Shown piece after piece: positions 20,459 to 30,684 of a stretch of DNA of 34,172 nucleotides. Position numbers and translations under genes: made by a program. Below the pieces are notes generated by a model. That model did not search any database. It was not told where the DNA came from and saw nothing but the letters and a program-made list of their open reading frames with translations. The stretch is from positions 1 through 34,172 of the forward strand of contig CAIOGW010000046.1 of the NCBI GenBank assembly GCA_903857985.1. Reading direction: 5' to 3'. Numbering within the stretch: position 1 is the stretch's first letter; every line of letters begins with the position of its first letter. The stretch is from an uncultured Microbacteriaceae bacterium. GTDB lineage: Bacteria > Actinomycetota > Actinomycetes > Actinomycetales > Microbacteriaceae.

Positions 20459-21648
20459 GGAGTTTTCCGCCCCTGTGTGCGGGCGAACGAGAGCACCACG
20501 CCCACCGCAACAAGACACGACACCAGGGCTGTGCCACCGGCCGAAACGAAGGGTAGCGGCACTCCGAGAACCGGCATCAATCCCAACACCACAGCAATAT
20601 TCAAGAAGCCCTGACCAACGAGCCACACCATGATGGTTCCCGAAATGATGCGCGTCGTGTCATCTTCGGCGGCTCGAATGATTCGCAAAAATGAAACCGT
20701 GAGCGCGATAAACAGCGCAATCACAACGACGGCGCCGATTAATCCCAGTTCCTCGCCCACAATGGCAAAGATGTAGTCATTATCTGCAGCCGGCAGCCAC
20801 GACCACTTCGCCCGGGAATGCCCCAACCCCACACCGAAGATACCGCCACTCGCCAAGGCCCACGTTCCGTGCAACGGCTGCCAACAGGCACCTGAATCAT
20901 CCACGCAGGGGGCGCCGAGAAACGACATAATGCGTGACATGCGGTTGGGACTTAACACCGACATGACGAAAACGCCCAAAGCACCGAGGCCAATCGGCGC
21001 CATCATAAACTTCCAGCCCACGCCGGCAAAGTAAAGGGCCGCCAGGGTCATCAAAAACATGATGAGCACCGTACCCAGGTCACCACCAACGAGCACGAGG
21101 CCCACAATGATGGCTGCCGGAATGAGCGGGCGCAGGACGCGCCAGGTAGTTCCGTAGCGATCCATCGCTATGGGAAGCATGACGCCCAACCATACGGCTA
21201 GCGCGAGTTTGAGCAGCTCCGCCGGTTGAAAGGTGAAGTCTCCGATGGCCAGCCAGTTGCGGTTTCCGCCAGAATCAACGCCGAGAGGCGTCCAAACCAC
21301 GAGAAGCTGAAATCCGATTCCGATGAGAACACCCGTTCGTGCCCATCGGCGCCAAAAATTGGGTGGAACCCTACTGGCCAGAAGCATGAGGGGAATTCCT
21401 GCGATGGCATAGGCGCCCTGGCGGAGGAATCCCATAAAGAAGTTGTTGTCGGTGAGGTACGAGTCAACCGACGAGGCGGACAGCACCATGATGAGCCCAA
21501 TGAAGACCAGAAGAAGGGTCGTTCCCAAGAGCATGTAGTAATTCGATGAATCTGCCCGAAAAACAGTGCCGAGTGAGGGGCGCTGCGGGCGATCGCCCAC
21601 GGACGTTCGCACCGGGGGCTTAGCTTTGGCGCGAGGCGGACTCGTCAT
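20455..21648 (-). CDS. ftsW: Peptidoglycan glycosyltransferase FtsW (SEDS family)
   Basis: Polytopic; SEDS motifs FTFQPAELLKLALAVWLG, DNDYIFAIVGEELGLIGA, LPFVSAGGTALVS; start MTSPPRAKAK at 21648. Confidence 0.97.
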   Translation of the reverse strand: MTSPPRAKAKPPVRTSVGDRPQRPSLGTVFRADSSNYYMLLGTTLLLVFIGLIMVLSASSVDSYLTDNNFFMGFLRQGAYAIAGIPLMLLASRVPPNFWRRWARTGVLIGIGFQLLVVWTPLGVDSGGNRNWLAIGDFTFQPAELLKLALAVWLGVMLPIAMDRYGTTWRVLRPLIPAAIIVGLVLVGGDLGTVLIMFLMTLAALYFAGVGWKFMMAPIGLGALGVFVMSVLSPNRMSRIMSFLGAPCVDDSGACWQPLHGTWALASGGIFGVGLGHSRAKWSWLPAADNDYIFAIVGEELGLIGAVVVIALFIALTVSFLRIIRAAEDDTTRIISGTIMVWLVGQGFLNIAVVLGLMPVLGVPLPFVSAGGTALVSCLVAVGVVLSFARTQGRKTP

Positions 21649-23116
21649 CCGCCTCACCTCCCATCTGTGACAGAACCGCCTCTCGAAAGAGCCGTCCACG
21701 TTCCGCGTAGTCTGCGAATTGATCCATTGATGCTGCGGCCGGCGCCAACAGAACAACGTCGCCCTCAACAGCCATGGCATTCGCCGCACGAACGGCTAGG
21801 ACCATGACCTCACTAGTGTCATCCGAATCGATATCGACCACGTGGAGTTCCGGCGCGTGTCGCCCGAAAGCCTCACGAATCAGATGCCGTTCGCGACCAA
21901 TGATGATCGCTCCGCGGAGGCGAGAAGCGTGACGTTCGACGAGAGCATCGATGACGACGCCCTTGAGAAGCCCGCCCACAATCCAGACGACCGACTCATT
22001 TGCCCGCAACGAGGCGTCGGCCGCATGGGGATTGGTGGCCTTGGAATCGTCTATCCACGTCACACCATCCCGTGAGGCCACCGTTTCATAGCGATGCCGA
22101 TCCAACGTAAACGTTGACAGGGCGGCCGAGATACTTTCCGGGGAGACGCCATACGAGCGCGCCAGCGCTGCCGCCGCAAGAATATCGACGACGATGTGGG
22201 GAGACGCAAGACCGTGCTCCCGGAGTTCGTCGATGGTGGTCAGCTCGAGTGCACGGTCGCGCCGATCTTCCAGAAAAGCGCGATCGCACAGAATTCCATC
22301 AACAATTCCGAGGTCGGACAGTCCGGGTGTGTCGAGGCCGATACCGATCGCACGCGCCCCCTCGACCACCTCGGCCTGTTCGACCATTGCCAGTGTTCGT
22401 GCGTCAGCCCGGTTGAAGACACAGGCAACACGCGTTTGGGAGTACACGCGGGCTTTAGCGTCGACGTAGGCATCCATCGATCCGTGCCAGTCGAGGTGGT
22501 CTTCGGCGATGTTGAGGCACACGGCCGCATAGGGTTCGAGTCCCGAGGAATAGTGCAGTTGAAAACTTGACAGTTCAACGACGAAGACGTCGAAGCCCGC
22601 GGGATCGCGCACCGCATCCAGAACCGAAACGCCGATGTTGCCACAAGGCGCCGCGCGATATCCGGCTTCGGCCAACATGGCCGCCGTCAGTTGCGTGGTC
22701 GTTGTCTTACCGTTTGTGCCGGTGACGAGAATCCAGTCGGCCACGCGCACCTTATCCCGCACCCGCCAGGCCAGTTCGATGTCGCCCCAGACCGCTATCC
22801 CGCGCTCCTTGGCCCACTGAATTAGCGGATGGTGCGGAGCATAACCGGGTGAGACAACCAGAACCTCGGCGTCAAAATCTGAGACCCCCGGTGGGACCGG
22901 TTCGCTCGGGGTCGTCAACGCTACGTCAACACCGATGACCTCGCACATGTTTGCGCGCAGCGAGTCGATGGCGTCAGTGGCGATCACCACGCGTGCGCCC
23001 AGCTCAGCCAGCGTGTCGGCAACCGCAAACCCCGTTACTCCGGCGCCGGCCACGAGGACTCGCAGCCCCCGCCAATCGGAGTACCAACTTGTCAGGAGTG
23101 TGAGATCAGTGGGCAC
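21620..23116 (-). CDS. murD: UDP-N-acetylmuramoyl-L-alanine--D-glutamate ligase
   Basis: VLVAGAGVTGFAVADTLAELGARV, WILVTGTNGKTTTTQL, LNIAEDHLDWHGSM, WIDDSKATNPHAA; GTG start at 23116, ORF-track N-terminus beyond it overlaps mraY and looks spurious. Confidence 0.96.
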   Translation of the reverse strand: MPTDLTLLTSWYSDWRGLRVLVAGAGVTGFAVADTLAELGARVVIATDAIDSLRANMCEVIGVDVALTTPSEPVPPGVSDFDAEVLVVSPGYAPHHPLIQWAKERGIAVWGDIELAWRVRDKVRVADWILVTGTNGKTTTTQLTAAMLAEAGYRAAPCGNIGVSVLDAVRDPAGFDVFVVELSSFQLHYSSGLEPYAAVCLNIAEDHLDWHGSMDAYVDAKARVYSQTRVACVFNRADARTLAMVEQAEVVEGARAIGIGLDTPGLSDLGIVDGILCDRAFLEDRRDRALELTTIDELREHGLASPHIVVDILAAAALARSYGVSPESISAALSTFTLDRHRYETVASRDGVTWIDDSKATNPHAADASLRANESVVWIVGGLLKGVVIDALVERHASRLRGAIIIGRERHLIREAFGRHAPELHVVDIDSDDTSEVMVLAVRAANAMAVEGDVVLLAPAAASMDQFADYAERGRLFREAVLSQMGGEADDESASRQS

Positions 23117-23121
23117 GGCGA

Positions 23122-24216
23122 CTATCTCGAAAGCCACTCGAGGTAGAACGCGCCCACGCCAACCGCGGCGAAGAGACCCGAGATGATCCAGAAACGCACA
23201 ACGACAGTCACCTCGGCCCAGCCTTTGACCTCGAAGTGATGATGTATCGGGGTCGCCAACCAGATGCGCTTGCCCTTGGTCATCTTGAAATAGGCGCGCT
23301 GGATGATGACCGAACCCGTATCCATCACGAAGAGACCGGCAAGAACTATCAAGAGCAGCTCGGTCTGACTGAGGATAGCAAGGGCGGCAAGAGCCCCACC
23401 GATGGCCAGCGAACCAGTATCGCCCATGAATATTTTGGCCGGAGAAGTATTCCACCAGAGAAATCCGATGAGGCTTCCCGCAATGGCAGCGGCAATGATG
23501 GCGATATCGATGGGATCGCGCACGTCGTAGCACTTGTAGGCAACGTCCGGGTCGAGGGCGGGTCGGAAGCACGACTGACTGAACTGCCAGAAATTGATGA
23601 TGACAAACGATCCCGCAACAAAGATTGATGAACCGGAGGCCAAACCATCAAGGCCGTCAACGAGGTTCACCGCGTTGGACGTGCTCGTCACCATGATCAC
23701 GACCCAGACGGCGAAGGCGATGGAACCCAGAACCAAGCCCCAGGACATGAAGGAGAAGGGAAGGTCTCGCAAGAACGAGATGTGGGTCGTCGCGGGCGTT
23801 AATCCGTTTTCGTCCGGAAAGTTGATGGCCATGTAACCAAAGGCCACGGCGACGACGACCTGTCCCAAAACCTTGAAGTAGCCGTGCAGGCCAAGCGTGT
23901 TCTTGCGGTGTGTCTTGATGAAATCGTCGATGAAGCCAACAATTCCGAGACCCACCATCATGAACAGCACCAAGAGCGGAGACAGCTCCACGCTGTTGCC
24001 CGTTATCCAGCACGCAACGAAGTACCCCACCAAAGTGCTGAAGATGATGACGATGCCCCCCATTGTCGGGGTGCCCTTCTTTACATGGTGCTCTTTGGGG
24101 CCGTCATCTCGAATGTACTGCCCCCAGCCGATGAACCGAAAAAGGCGGGCGAACAGTGGCGTGGCGACGAGCGACAGGAACATCGAAATCGCCCCGGCAA
24201 CCATCAGGGTTAGCAC
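23122..24216 (-). CDS. mraY: Phospho-N-acetylmuramoyl-pentapeptide transferase
   Basis: [53 protein letters not shown]. Confidence 0.98.
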   Translation of the reverse strand: MLTLMVAGAISMFLSLVATPLFARLFRFIGWGQYIRDDGPKEHHVKKGTPTMGGIVIIFSTLVGYFVACWITGNSVELSPLLVLFMMVGLGIVGFIDDFIKTHRKNTLGLHGYFKVLGQVVVAVAFGYMAINFPDENGLTPATTHISFLRDLPFSFMSWGLVLGSIAFAVWVVIMVTSTSNAVNLVDGLDGLASGSSIFVAGSFVIINFWQFSQSCFRPALDPDVAYKCYDVRDPIDIAIIAAAIAGSLIGFLWWNTSPAKIFMGDTGSLAIGGALAALAILSQTELLLIVLAGLFVMDTGSVIIQRAYFKMTKGKRIWLATPIHHHFEVKGWAEVTVVVRFWIISGLFAAVGVGAFYLEWLSR

Positions 24217-25622
24217 GAGTAGGCCTCCCCTAACTTGTCGCCGAGAAAGCGGAGGCCGGCAGAGTTCGACGATTTGACGAGCACGATGTCGTTATCGCGC
24301 AAAATCGTCATGAGGTAATCGTATGCCTCGTCGGAGGTTCCGACGAAGACGCTTTCCCCGGCCCACGACCCTTCGTTGACGCTCGAAATAAAGAGCCGGC
24401 GCGCGCCGGCGCCGACAACCACGAGCACATCGACATTGAGCCTCACCACCAGGAGGGCAATGGCGTCGTGTTCCTCGCCCGAGAACTCGCCCAATTCACT
24501 CATCTCACCGAGAACCGCAATGCGCCTGTTCGAGGCATCGCCCAAACGGGCGAGAGTGCGCAGTGCCGCCGCCATGGAATCCGGTGAGGCGTTGTACGCA
24601 TCGTTGATGACGACAACTCCCTCGCCGCCGAGAACCTCCATGCGCCAGCGTTCGGCGCGCGATGTCGCCGCCAAGACCTCGACGACAACGGAAAGCGGAG
24701 CTCCCAGAACCCCCGCCACAGCCGCCATCGCCAGGGCGTTCATCACATGGTGCTCGCCAATAACGGGAAACACAGCCGGTGACGTCGAACCATCGGCGGC
24801 ACGCAGATCGAACGTGGTTCCGGACAGGTGCGTGTCGACATCAGTGGCGCGAACCATGGCTGTCGTTCCCCGACCAAACCACACCACGTCGTCGGGCGAA
24901 ACGGTTGCCATGGCCGCAACGTTCGGGTCATCAGCGTTCAACACGGCCGTACCCCCGGGCAGGATTCCCCGGACCAGTTCGGTCTTTGCAATAACCGTAC
25001 GCTCGAAACCGCCAAACTCTCCCGCGTGCGCAAGTCCCACCATGAGCACGACCCCGATGTCCAGCGCCACGATGTCGGTGAGGCGCGCAATGTGCCCGAT
25101 ACCGCTGGCGCCCAACTCGAGCACCAGATAGCGGGTGTCCTGCTCAACACGCAACATCGTGAGCGGTGCGCCCACTTCGTTGTTAAACGATGCCTTGGCG
25201 AGCACCGTCGGCCCCAGGCGCTGGCAGAGCGCGCCGATGAGGTTCTTGGTCGTCGTCTTGCCATTTGATCCCGTGATACCAATCACGGTCAGGGCTCCAC
25301 CGAGTCGCACGCGGCCCACCACGTCGCGAGCAAGATCGGCGAGGGCGACGACCGCGTCCGCGACAATAACCTGCGGAATATCGACGTCGGATTCCCGCTC
25401 GGTAATGACGAGGGCGGCACCGGCATCACGGGCACTAGCAATGAAGTTCCAACCATCGGTGACCTCGCCGGGTTTGGCGACGAAAATGTCACCGTCGCCA
25501 ATTTCGCGAGAATCGGTGTCGACCTGTCCGCGCAGCACGAAGGTCGCATCGACGTCACCCGAAGGGCGATAGAGGCGTCCGCCGGTGATGCCGGCGATCT
25601 CACCGAGGGTGAGGGAAATCAT
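24210..25622 (-). CDS. murF: UDP-MurNAc-tripeptide--D-Ala-D-Ala ligase
   Basis: [44 protein letters not shown]. Confidence 0.97.
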   Translation of the reverse strand: MISLTLGEIAGITGGRLYRPSGDVDATFVLRGQVDTDSREIGDGDIFVAKPGEVTDGWNFIASARDAGAALVITERESDVDIPQVIVADAVVALADLARDVVGRVRLGGALTVIGITGSNGKTTTKNLIGALCQRLGPTVLAKASFNNEVGAPLTMLRVEQDTRYLVLELGASGIGHIARLTDIVALDIGVVLMVGLAHAGEFGGFERTVIAKTELVRGILPGGTAVLNADDPNVAAMATVSPDDVVWFGRGTTAMVRATDVDTHLSGTTFDLRAADGSTSPAVFPVIGEHHVMNALAMAAVAGVLGAPLSVVVEVLAATSRAERWRMEVLGGEGVVVINDAYNASPDSMAAALRTLARLGDASNRRIAVLGEMSELGEFSGEEHDAIALLVVRLNVDVLVVVGAGARRLFISSVNEGSWAGESVFVGTSDEAYDYLMTILRDNDIVLVKSSNSAGLRFLGDKLGEAYSC

Positions 25623-27184
25623 TCGTGTGCCTCTCGTGGCGGCCAGCCGGCCTCGCGCAATGCCTGTCGAACATCCTCGCGTGCGTTATAGGGAATCTTG
25701 GTGCCGTTGACCTCTTGGTAGTCCTCGTGCCCTGGGCCAGCATAGAGAATCGTGTCACCCTGTTGGGCCCCCTCGAGGGCAAATCGCACGGCTTCTCGCT
25801 GATCGGCAATCTCGTGAAGCTGTGCCGTCGAGCCGGCCTCAGCGGCACCGCGCATCAGTGCAGAGCGGATTACGGCGGGGTCCTCGGTTCGTGGATGAAA
25901 GTCGGTAATGACCACGACATCTGCCCCCGTGGCGGCGATACGTCCCATGTCTGCACGTTTGGTGGCATCTCTGTCGCCGTCGGCACCAAAAACCATGGTG
26001 AGACGACCCGGAGTGAGAGCGCGCAGCGAACTGAGTGTGCGCGCGAAGGCCTCGGGGGTGTGGCCGTAATCCACGAAAAAGGTCGGCCCGGTGTCACCGG
26101 AGACAATCTCGGCGCGGCCGGGCACAAAAACCTCAATCGTTGCCGTTGTCCCCAAACTCAGTCCGATGTCGTTCAGCGAAAATCCGCTCTCCACAAGCAT
26201 CACGATGGCGATGGCAGCATTGGTTGCCGAGAAATCCCCTACCAGTGGCACCGTGGCCACGAGCTTCTCGCCGTTGGGCGCCTCGAGCACAAAAGATGTC
26301 GACGTCAGGGTGGTGGCGGTCACTCCAACGCGCCAGTCGGCAGCGACGGCATCACCGCTCGTGGAAGATGCCACCGTCACAACGGGAATGTCCGCTGAGT
26401 CCGCGAGGCGTCGACCCCACGCGTCGTCGACGCAAATCACGCCACGCGCTGCTCGTCCGCGGTCAAACAGATCAGCCTTGGCGAGAAAGTAGTCCTCCAT
26501 GGTTGCGTAGTCGTCGAGGTGGTCGTGGCTAAAGTTCGTAAACGCCACGACATCGAAGCGCACGCCCGAAACGCGTTGCCGGGTGAGTGCGTGCGCTGAG
26601 ACCTCCAGCACGGCATGGGAAACGCCCGCCTCAACCATGAGAGACAACAGTGCATGAATCTCGTCGGCTTCGGGGGTGGTGAGACCTGAGGGATGGGCAC
26701 TGCCAGCAACAATACGCTCGGACGTCGAACTGAGTCCCGTTGTTGCCCCTAACTGTCGCAGGAGAGCTTCCAGTAGATAAGCAACGGTGGTCTTGCCGTT
26801 TGTTCCCGTGACACCGAAGGTTGTCATCGACCTCTGGTTCGTGCCGTATATGAGAGCGGCTGCCAGCCCCAGATCTTTGCGAGGATCCAGCGAGACGAGC
26901 ACCGGAAGACCGGTCGCCAGGCTGGGCTTCTCTCCCTGCGCATCCGTCACAATTGCCACAGCACCGGCCGATGCCGCGAGCGTGACGTAATCGGCCCCGT
27001 GGAAGCGGGCACCCGGAACAGCAAAAAACACGTCACCCGGCATCACGTTGTGCGATGACCCGGTGACCCCCGAAACGATCACACTGTCGAGCGCCGATCC
27101 GCGCCAGTCCAATTCGATGGCGAGCGTCGACAGAGGCTGCGAGGGAACTCGATTCGGTCGTCGTGTCACGCCGTCGGCAGACAT
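25619..27184 (-). CDS. murE: UDP-MurNAc-L-Ala-D-Glu (or equivalent)--diamino acid ligase; atypical specificity motif
   Basis: FGVTGTNGKTTVAYLLEALL, TTPEADEIHALLS, FTNFSHDHLDDYATMEDYFLAK, FVDYGHTPEAF, VVITDFHPRTEDP. Confidence 0.97.
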   Translation of the reverse strand: MSADGVTRRPNRVPSQPLSTLAIELDWRGSALDSVIVSGVTGSSHNVMPGDVFFAVPGARFHGADYVTLAASAGAVAIVTDAQGEKPSLATGLPVLVSLDPRKDLGLAAALIYGTNQRSMTTFGVTGTNGKTTVAYLLEALLRQLGATTGLSSTSERIVAGSAHPSGLTTPEADEIHALLSLMVEAGVSHAVLEVSAHALTRQRVSGVRFDVVAFTNFSHDHLDDYATMEDYFLAKADLFDRGRAARGVICVDDAWGRRLADSADIPVVTVASSTSGDAVAADWRVGVTATTLTSTSFVLEAPNGEKLVATVPLVGDFSATNAAIAIVMLVESGFSLNDIGLSLGTTATIEVFVPGRAEIVSGDTGPTFFVDYGHTPEAFARTLSSLRALTPGRLTMVFGADGDRDATKRADMGRIAATGADVVVITDFHPRTEDPAVIRSALMRGAAEAGSTAQLHEIADQREAVRFALEGAQQGDTILYAGPGHEDYQEVNGTKIPYNAREDVRQALREAGWPPREAHE

Positions 27185-27213
27185 GCCATTCCCTTCAACC
27201 GATTGTTTTGAGC

Positions 27214-28977
27214 CTAGTAGTAGTCCGCATAGTCAATGGGCTGTCCCGACGACGGCTGGATTTCCCGTGTCTTGATAATTTGCTTGATGACGTTATTGAC
27301 ATCAGGGACAACTGAGGCGCTGCTGTTTGAATCGGGAGACGCGAGGGACGTGAGGACCACGAACTTTGGGTCATCCGCAGGGAACAGAGCAGCCAGAGAG
27401 ACAATGAATTTGTCTGAATAGCCGCCCGCACCGTCTGACTGCTCTGCGGTGCTGGTCTTGGCCGCGATGCGGTAACCGGGGATCGTCAGGTAATCCGTGA
27501 GCCAGCCGTGTGTCACCACGTTCTCGAGCATGTCAACGGTCGTGCGTGCGGTCTGAGCCGAAATCACGGTCACGGGCTCGGGTAGTGACGGCCTGGCTGT
27601 CTTTCCATCCTGATCAATGCAGCTGTCAATGAGAGAGACGGGTTGGCGAACACCGTCGTTACCGATTGCAGCGTAAGCACTGGCCATCTGGATCGACGTG
27701 AGGGTGAGTCCCTGACCGAAAAACATCGTGTAGAACGACTGGTTGTCCCACTGCTCCGACGACCTCAGAAGACCGGCTGACTCACCCGGAAAGTCAACCG
27801 CCGTCTTCTCCCCCACACCGAACCTCACCAGGGAGTCATGACGACTTTCGGGATCCAGCAATACCCCGAGTTGAGCGATTCCCGAGTTTGACGACCAGCG
27901 GAGCACGCCCTGCAATGTCAAATTCGCTGGGTGAGGACCATGGTCCCTGAAGCGAGCACCGTTATCGAACTCGATGAACTGGGGCGAGTAAATGGGCGTC
28001 GTCGGATCTACCAAACCGGCTTCCAGGATGGATGCCGCCGTCAGCGACTTCATCGTTGATCCCGGCTCGAAGGGACTGGTGAAGGCCCGCGAACCCCGAT
28101 CTTCTGGGGCATAGGCGTCAATGTTATTGGGGTCAAAGGTGGGATAGTCGGCCACAGCAAGAAGTCGCCCCGTCTCGACCTCCATGACGACCGTCATGCC
28201 CCACTTCGCGTTCTCCCTACTCGCCGTGGTCGCCAGTGTCTGTTGTGCGAACCACTGAAGATCAGAGTCGATAGTGAGCTTGAGCGTTGAGCCGTTCTTC
28301 GCCCCGTCAGTGACCACCGTACTGCCGGGAATACGCACACCGTCGGCCCCGCGCGCATACGATTGCGAGCCGTTGACTCCGCCCACGCACTCTTCGTAAC
28401 CCATTTCTAGCCCGGCGAGCGGCGTACCGTCCGATCCCACATAACCGAGAATGTTTCCGGCCACGGCGCCGTTCGGATACGCTCGATCGGGATTCTGTTC
28501 AAAGTAGATCCAGGGAATCTCGAGCGCCTTAATCTGCGTGAAAGCATCGACATCAGCGCCCTTTGTCACATATGCGAATTCAGAGTTAGGGTCGTCCGCC
28601 AGGGCATCATTGATTATCGAAATAATGCCATCCGCCGACTGCCCGGTGATTGCCGCAATTTCTTTAGCTGCCATCTGCGGCGTGACGATGACCTCGCCCT
28701 TCTCCGTGGTGCGCGAAAATTCCTTCGCGTTTCGGGGTGAAACCGTGACGTCGTAGGTCATGCGCTCTGTGGCGAGAACGGTGCCGTTGATATCGACGAT
28801 GTCGCCGCGCGTTCCATAGAGCGTTTCGGGAATCGACATCTTGCCTTGCGACGCCTTATTGAAAGCCGCAGCGCCCACCACCTGAATGTCAATCAATCGC
28901 GTCACAAAAAACACGGCAATGATGACGACGAGCGCGAACGACATCGCTACGCGGCGACGGTTGATTCTCATTTTCAC
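27214..28977 (-). CDS. ftsI: Class B penicillin-binding protein / FtsI-type transpeptidase
   Basis: N-terminal TM; catalytic SxxK in FEPGSTMKSLT; SSN in RWSSNSGIAQLG; third motif AAKTSTAEQ. Confidence 0.96.
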   Translation of the reverse strand: MKMRINRRRVAMSFALVVIIAVFFVTRLIDIQVVGAAAFNKASQGKMSIPETLYGTRGDIVDINGTVLATERMTYDVTVSPRNAKEFSRTTEKGEVIVTPQMAAKEIAAITGQSADGIISIINDALADDPNSEFAYVTKGADVDAFTQIKALEIPWIYFEQNPDRAYPNGAVAGNILGYVGSDGTPLAGLEMGYEECVGGVNGSQSYARGADGVRIPGSTVVTDGAKNGSTLKLTIDSDLQWFAQQTLATTASRENAKWGMTVVMEVETGRLLAVADYPTFDPNNIDAYAPEDRGSRAFTSPFEPGSTMKSLTAASILEAGLVDPTTPIYSPQFIEFDNGARFRDHGPHPANLTLQGVLRWSSNSGIAQLGVLLDPESRHDSLVRFGVGEKTAVDFPGESAGLLRSSEQWDNQSFYTMFFGQGLTLTSIQMASAYAAIGNDGVRQPVSLIDSCIDQDGKTARPSLPEPVTVISAQTARTTVDMLENVVTHGWLTDYLTIPGYRIAAKTSTAEQSDGAGGYSDKFIVSLAALFPADDPKFVVLTSLASPDSNSSASVVPDVNNVIKQIIKTREIQPSSGQPIDYADYY

Positions 28978-28991
28978 GTTAGTCCTGCGGG

Positions 28992-29630
28992 CTAGCGGGT
29001 TGCGGGGCTCGGTAATCCTTGTGGCGAAGGTACCGCGACGACGGGAGAAAGCGGCGCTGGCGCGCTGCCTGGCCCGACATTGCCGGTCTGAGATCCCGCT
29101 ACACCCGTGCGCGCCTGTTGCGCTGCGGCTTCGGCTGCTGCCGTGGCCGCCACTTGCCGCTCGGCTAACGCTTGGGCGAGCATGGCGTTGGGTACCAGGT
29201 TTCCCTGAGAGACCAAGGTCCCGCCGGCGCCCGTCGCCGTGGCAGCGCCCGTCACGAGGGAATCCGAGAGGCGGAGGTAAACCGGATTGCTGTTTCCCAC
29301 CATGCCGAGCACTTCAGCGCTTTGGGCAACGTTCTGGGGAGACGTCATACGGTTGAGATCTTGCGTCGCCGATTGGTACATACGCCCGAGTTCTCTGACA
29401 TCGCGCTGGAGTCCTGCGATCTCGTAAGCGCCGCTCTGCAACGAGATGCTGAGCAGAATCTGAGCCACGATGATCACAAAAATTGAGATGACCGTCACCG
29501 TCGCGAAGAAAACTTTTGGTCGTCGTCTACGGCCGACTGCTGAGCTAACGACGTGAAGTTGTCTGGTCGGCTCCGGGGTCGGCAAAACCGCTATCGAACG
29601 TGCCCCCATCATGGGCCGGGCCATACTCAT
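28992..29630 (-). CDS. FtsL-like small bitopic division protein
   Basis: Position between rsmH and ftsI; one TM (VFFATVTVISIFVIIVAQILLSISLQSGAYEI) followed by a coiled-coil-like segment; ATGA overlap with rsmH; start MSMARPM at 29630. Confidence 0.78.
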   Translation of the reverse strand: MSMARPMMGARSIAVLPTPEPTRQLHVVSSAVGRRRRPKVFFATVTVISIFVIIVAQILLSISLQSGAYEIAGLQRDVRELGRMYQSATQDLNRMTSPQNVAQSAEVLGMVGNSNPVYLRLSDSLVTGAATATGAGGTLVSQGNLVPNAMLAQALAERQVAATAAAEAAAQQARTGVAGSQTGNVGPGSAPAPLSPVVAVPSPQGLPSPATR

Positions 29631-30580
29631 GCTGCGTCCCTCATGCGTTCGGCCGCACGCAAGCGCACGGGAATGGAGCGAGGATTTCGTGCCCGTTCGG
29701 CTTCGTCCGCCTTTTCGGCTCCGCGCGTGACAAGGCGCATCTGGGGCAGCAGGTGCTCGGGCACAACGGGCAGATCTGCGGGAGCCAGCGTCTCGCAACG
29801 CCCCGCGAGAGCGGCTTTGACAATTTTGTCTTCGAGGGATTGATACGACATCACGACGACGCGACCGTGAAGACCCAAGATGTCAAGTGCCGCGGGTATC
29901 GCACGTTCCAAGACCTCGAGCTCAGCATTCACCTCAATGCGTAATGCCTGGAACACGCGCTTGGCCGGGTGACCGGCGTTACTGAGCGCCGCGGGCGTTG
30001 CAGCTTGAAGAATGGCCACGAGGTGACCCGAGCGCTCAATGGGGCGCTCGCGACGCTCAGCCACAATGGCGCGCGCGTAGCGTGCCGAGAGCTTTTCTTC
30101 TCCATATGTTTCGAAGATGCGACGCAGGTGAGCTTCGTCGTAATCGGAGAGAATGTCGGCGGCCGTGATGTCGTCGCTCGTATTCATGCGCATGTCGAGA
30201 GGTGCGTCTTGTGCGTAGGCAAATCCGCGCTCTTTCTGGTCCAAGTGCAGTGACGAGACACCAAGGTCAAAAAGTATTCCGCGCGGAGCGGGCCACCCTG
30301 TGGCCTGCCAAGCCACGGCGATCTCGTCGAACACGCAGTGCACGAGGTGAATTCGAGAGGAAAAACGCTCCAGCCGCTCCTGGGCAATAGCGAGCGCTTC
30401 GGTGTCCCGGTCGAGTCCAATCACGCGAACGGTTGGGAACATTTCGAGAATTGCCTCGCTGTGCCCGCCCATACCCAGGGTGGCGTCAATGACAACAGCG
30501 CCCTCAACGTCGAGAGCTGGAGCAAGAAGTTCCAGAGTTCGATCTTTCATGACGGGTGTGTGGATGTCGCGAATGTCCAT
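29627..30580 (-). CDS. rsmH: 16S rRNA (cytosine(1402)-N4)-methyltransferase
   Basis: MDIRDIHTPVMKDRTLELL, VIDATLGMGGHSEAIL, GILFDLGVSSLHLDQKERGFAYAQDAPLDMRM, FQALRIEVNAEL. Confidence 0.98.
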   Translation of the reverse strand: MDIRDIHTPVMKDRTLELLAPALDVEGAVVIDATLGMGGHSEAILEMFPTVRVIGLDRDTEALAIAQERLERFSSRIHLVHCVFDEIAVAWQATGWPAPRGILFDLGVSSLHLDQKERGFAYAQDAPLDMRMNTSDDITAADILSDYDEAHLRRIFETYGEEKLSARYARAIVAERRERPIERSGHLVAILQAATPAALSNAGHPAKRVFQALRIEVNAELEVLERAIPAALDILGLHGRVVVMSYQSLEDKIVKAALAGRCETLAPADLPVVPEHLLPQMRLVTRGAEKADEAERARNPRSIPVRLRAAERMRDAA

Positions 30581-30684
30581 AAAGCGTCCGTTCGTTCCCT
30601 CCACCGGGGCGGATTCCCATCCATGTCGACCTGCTACCGGGGAAGGTGTCTCAGGGAGCAATGGCTGGGAGTCCGCCGCTGTGG

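Noticed and set aside
23117-23572. N-terminal extension of the murD ORF in the track
   Set aside because: It overlaps mraY and has non-protein-like composition (His/Arg/Cys-rich); a GTG at 23116 begins the recognisable MurD sequence.
24376-25131. 251-aa plus-strand ORF antisense to murF
   Set aside because: Ser/Thr/Arg-rich shadow frame of a conserved gene.
25625-26398. 257-aa plus-strand ORF antisense to murE
   Set aside because: Shadow frame of conserved murE; no motif support.
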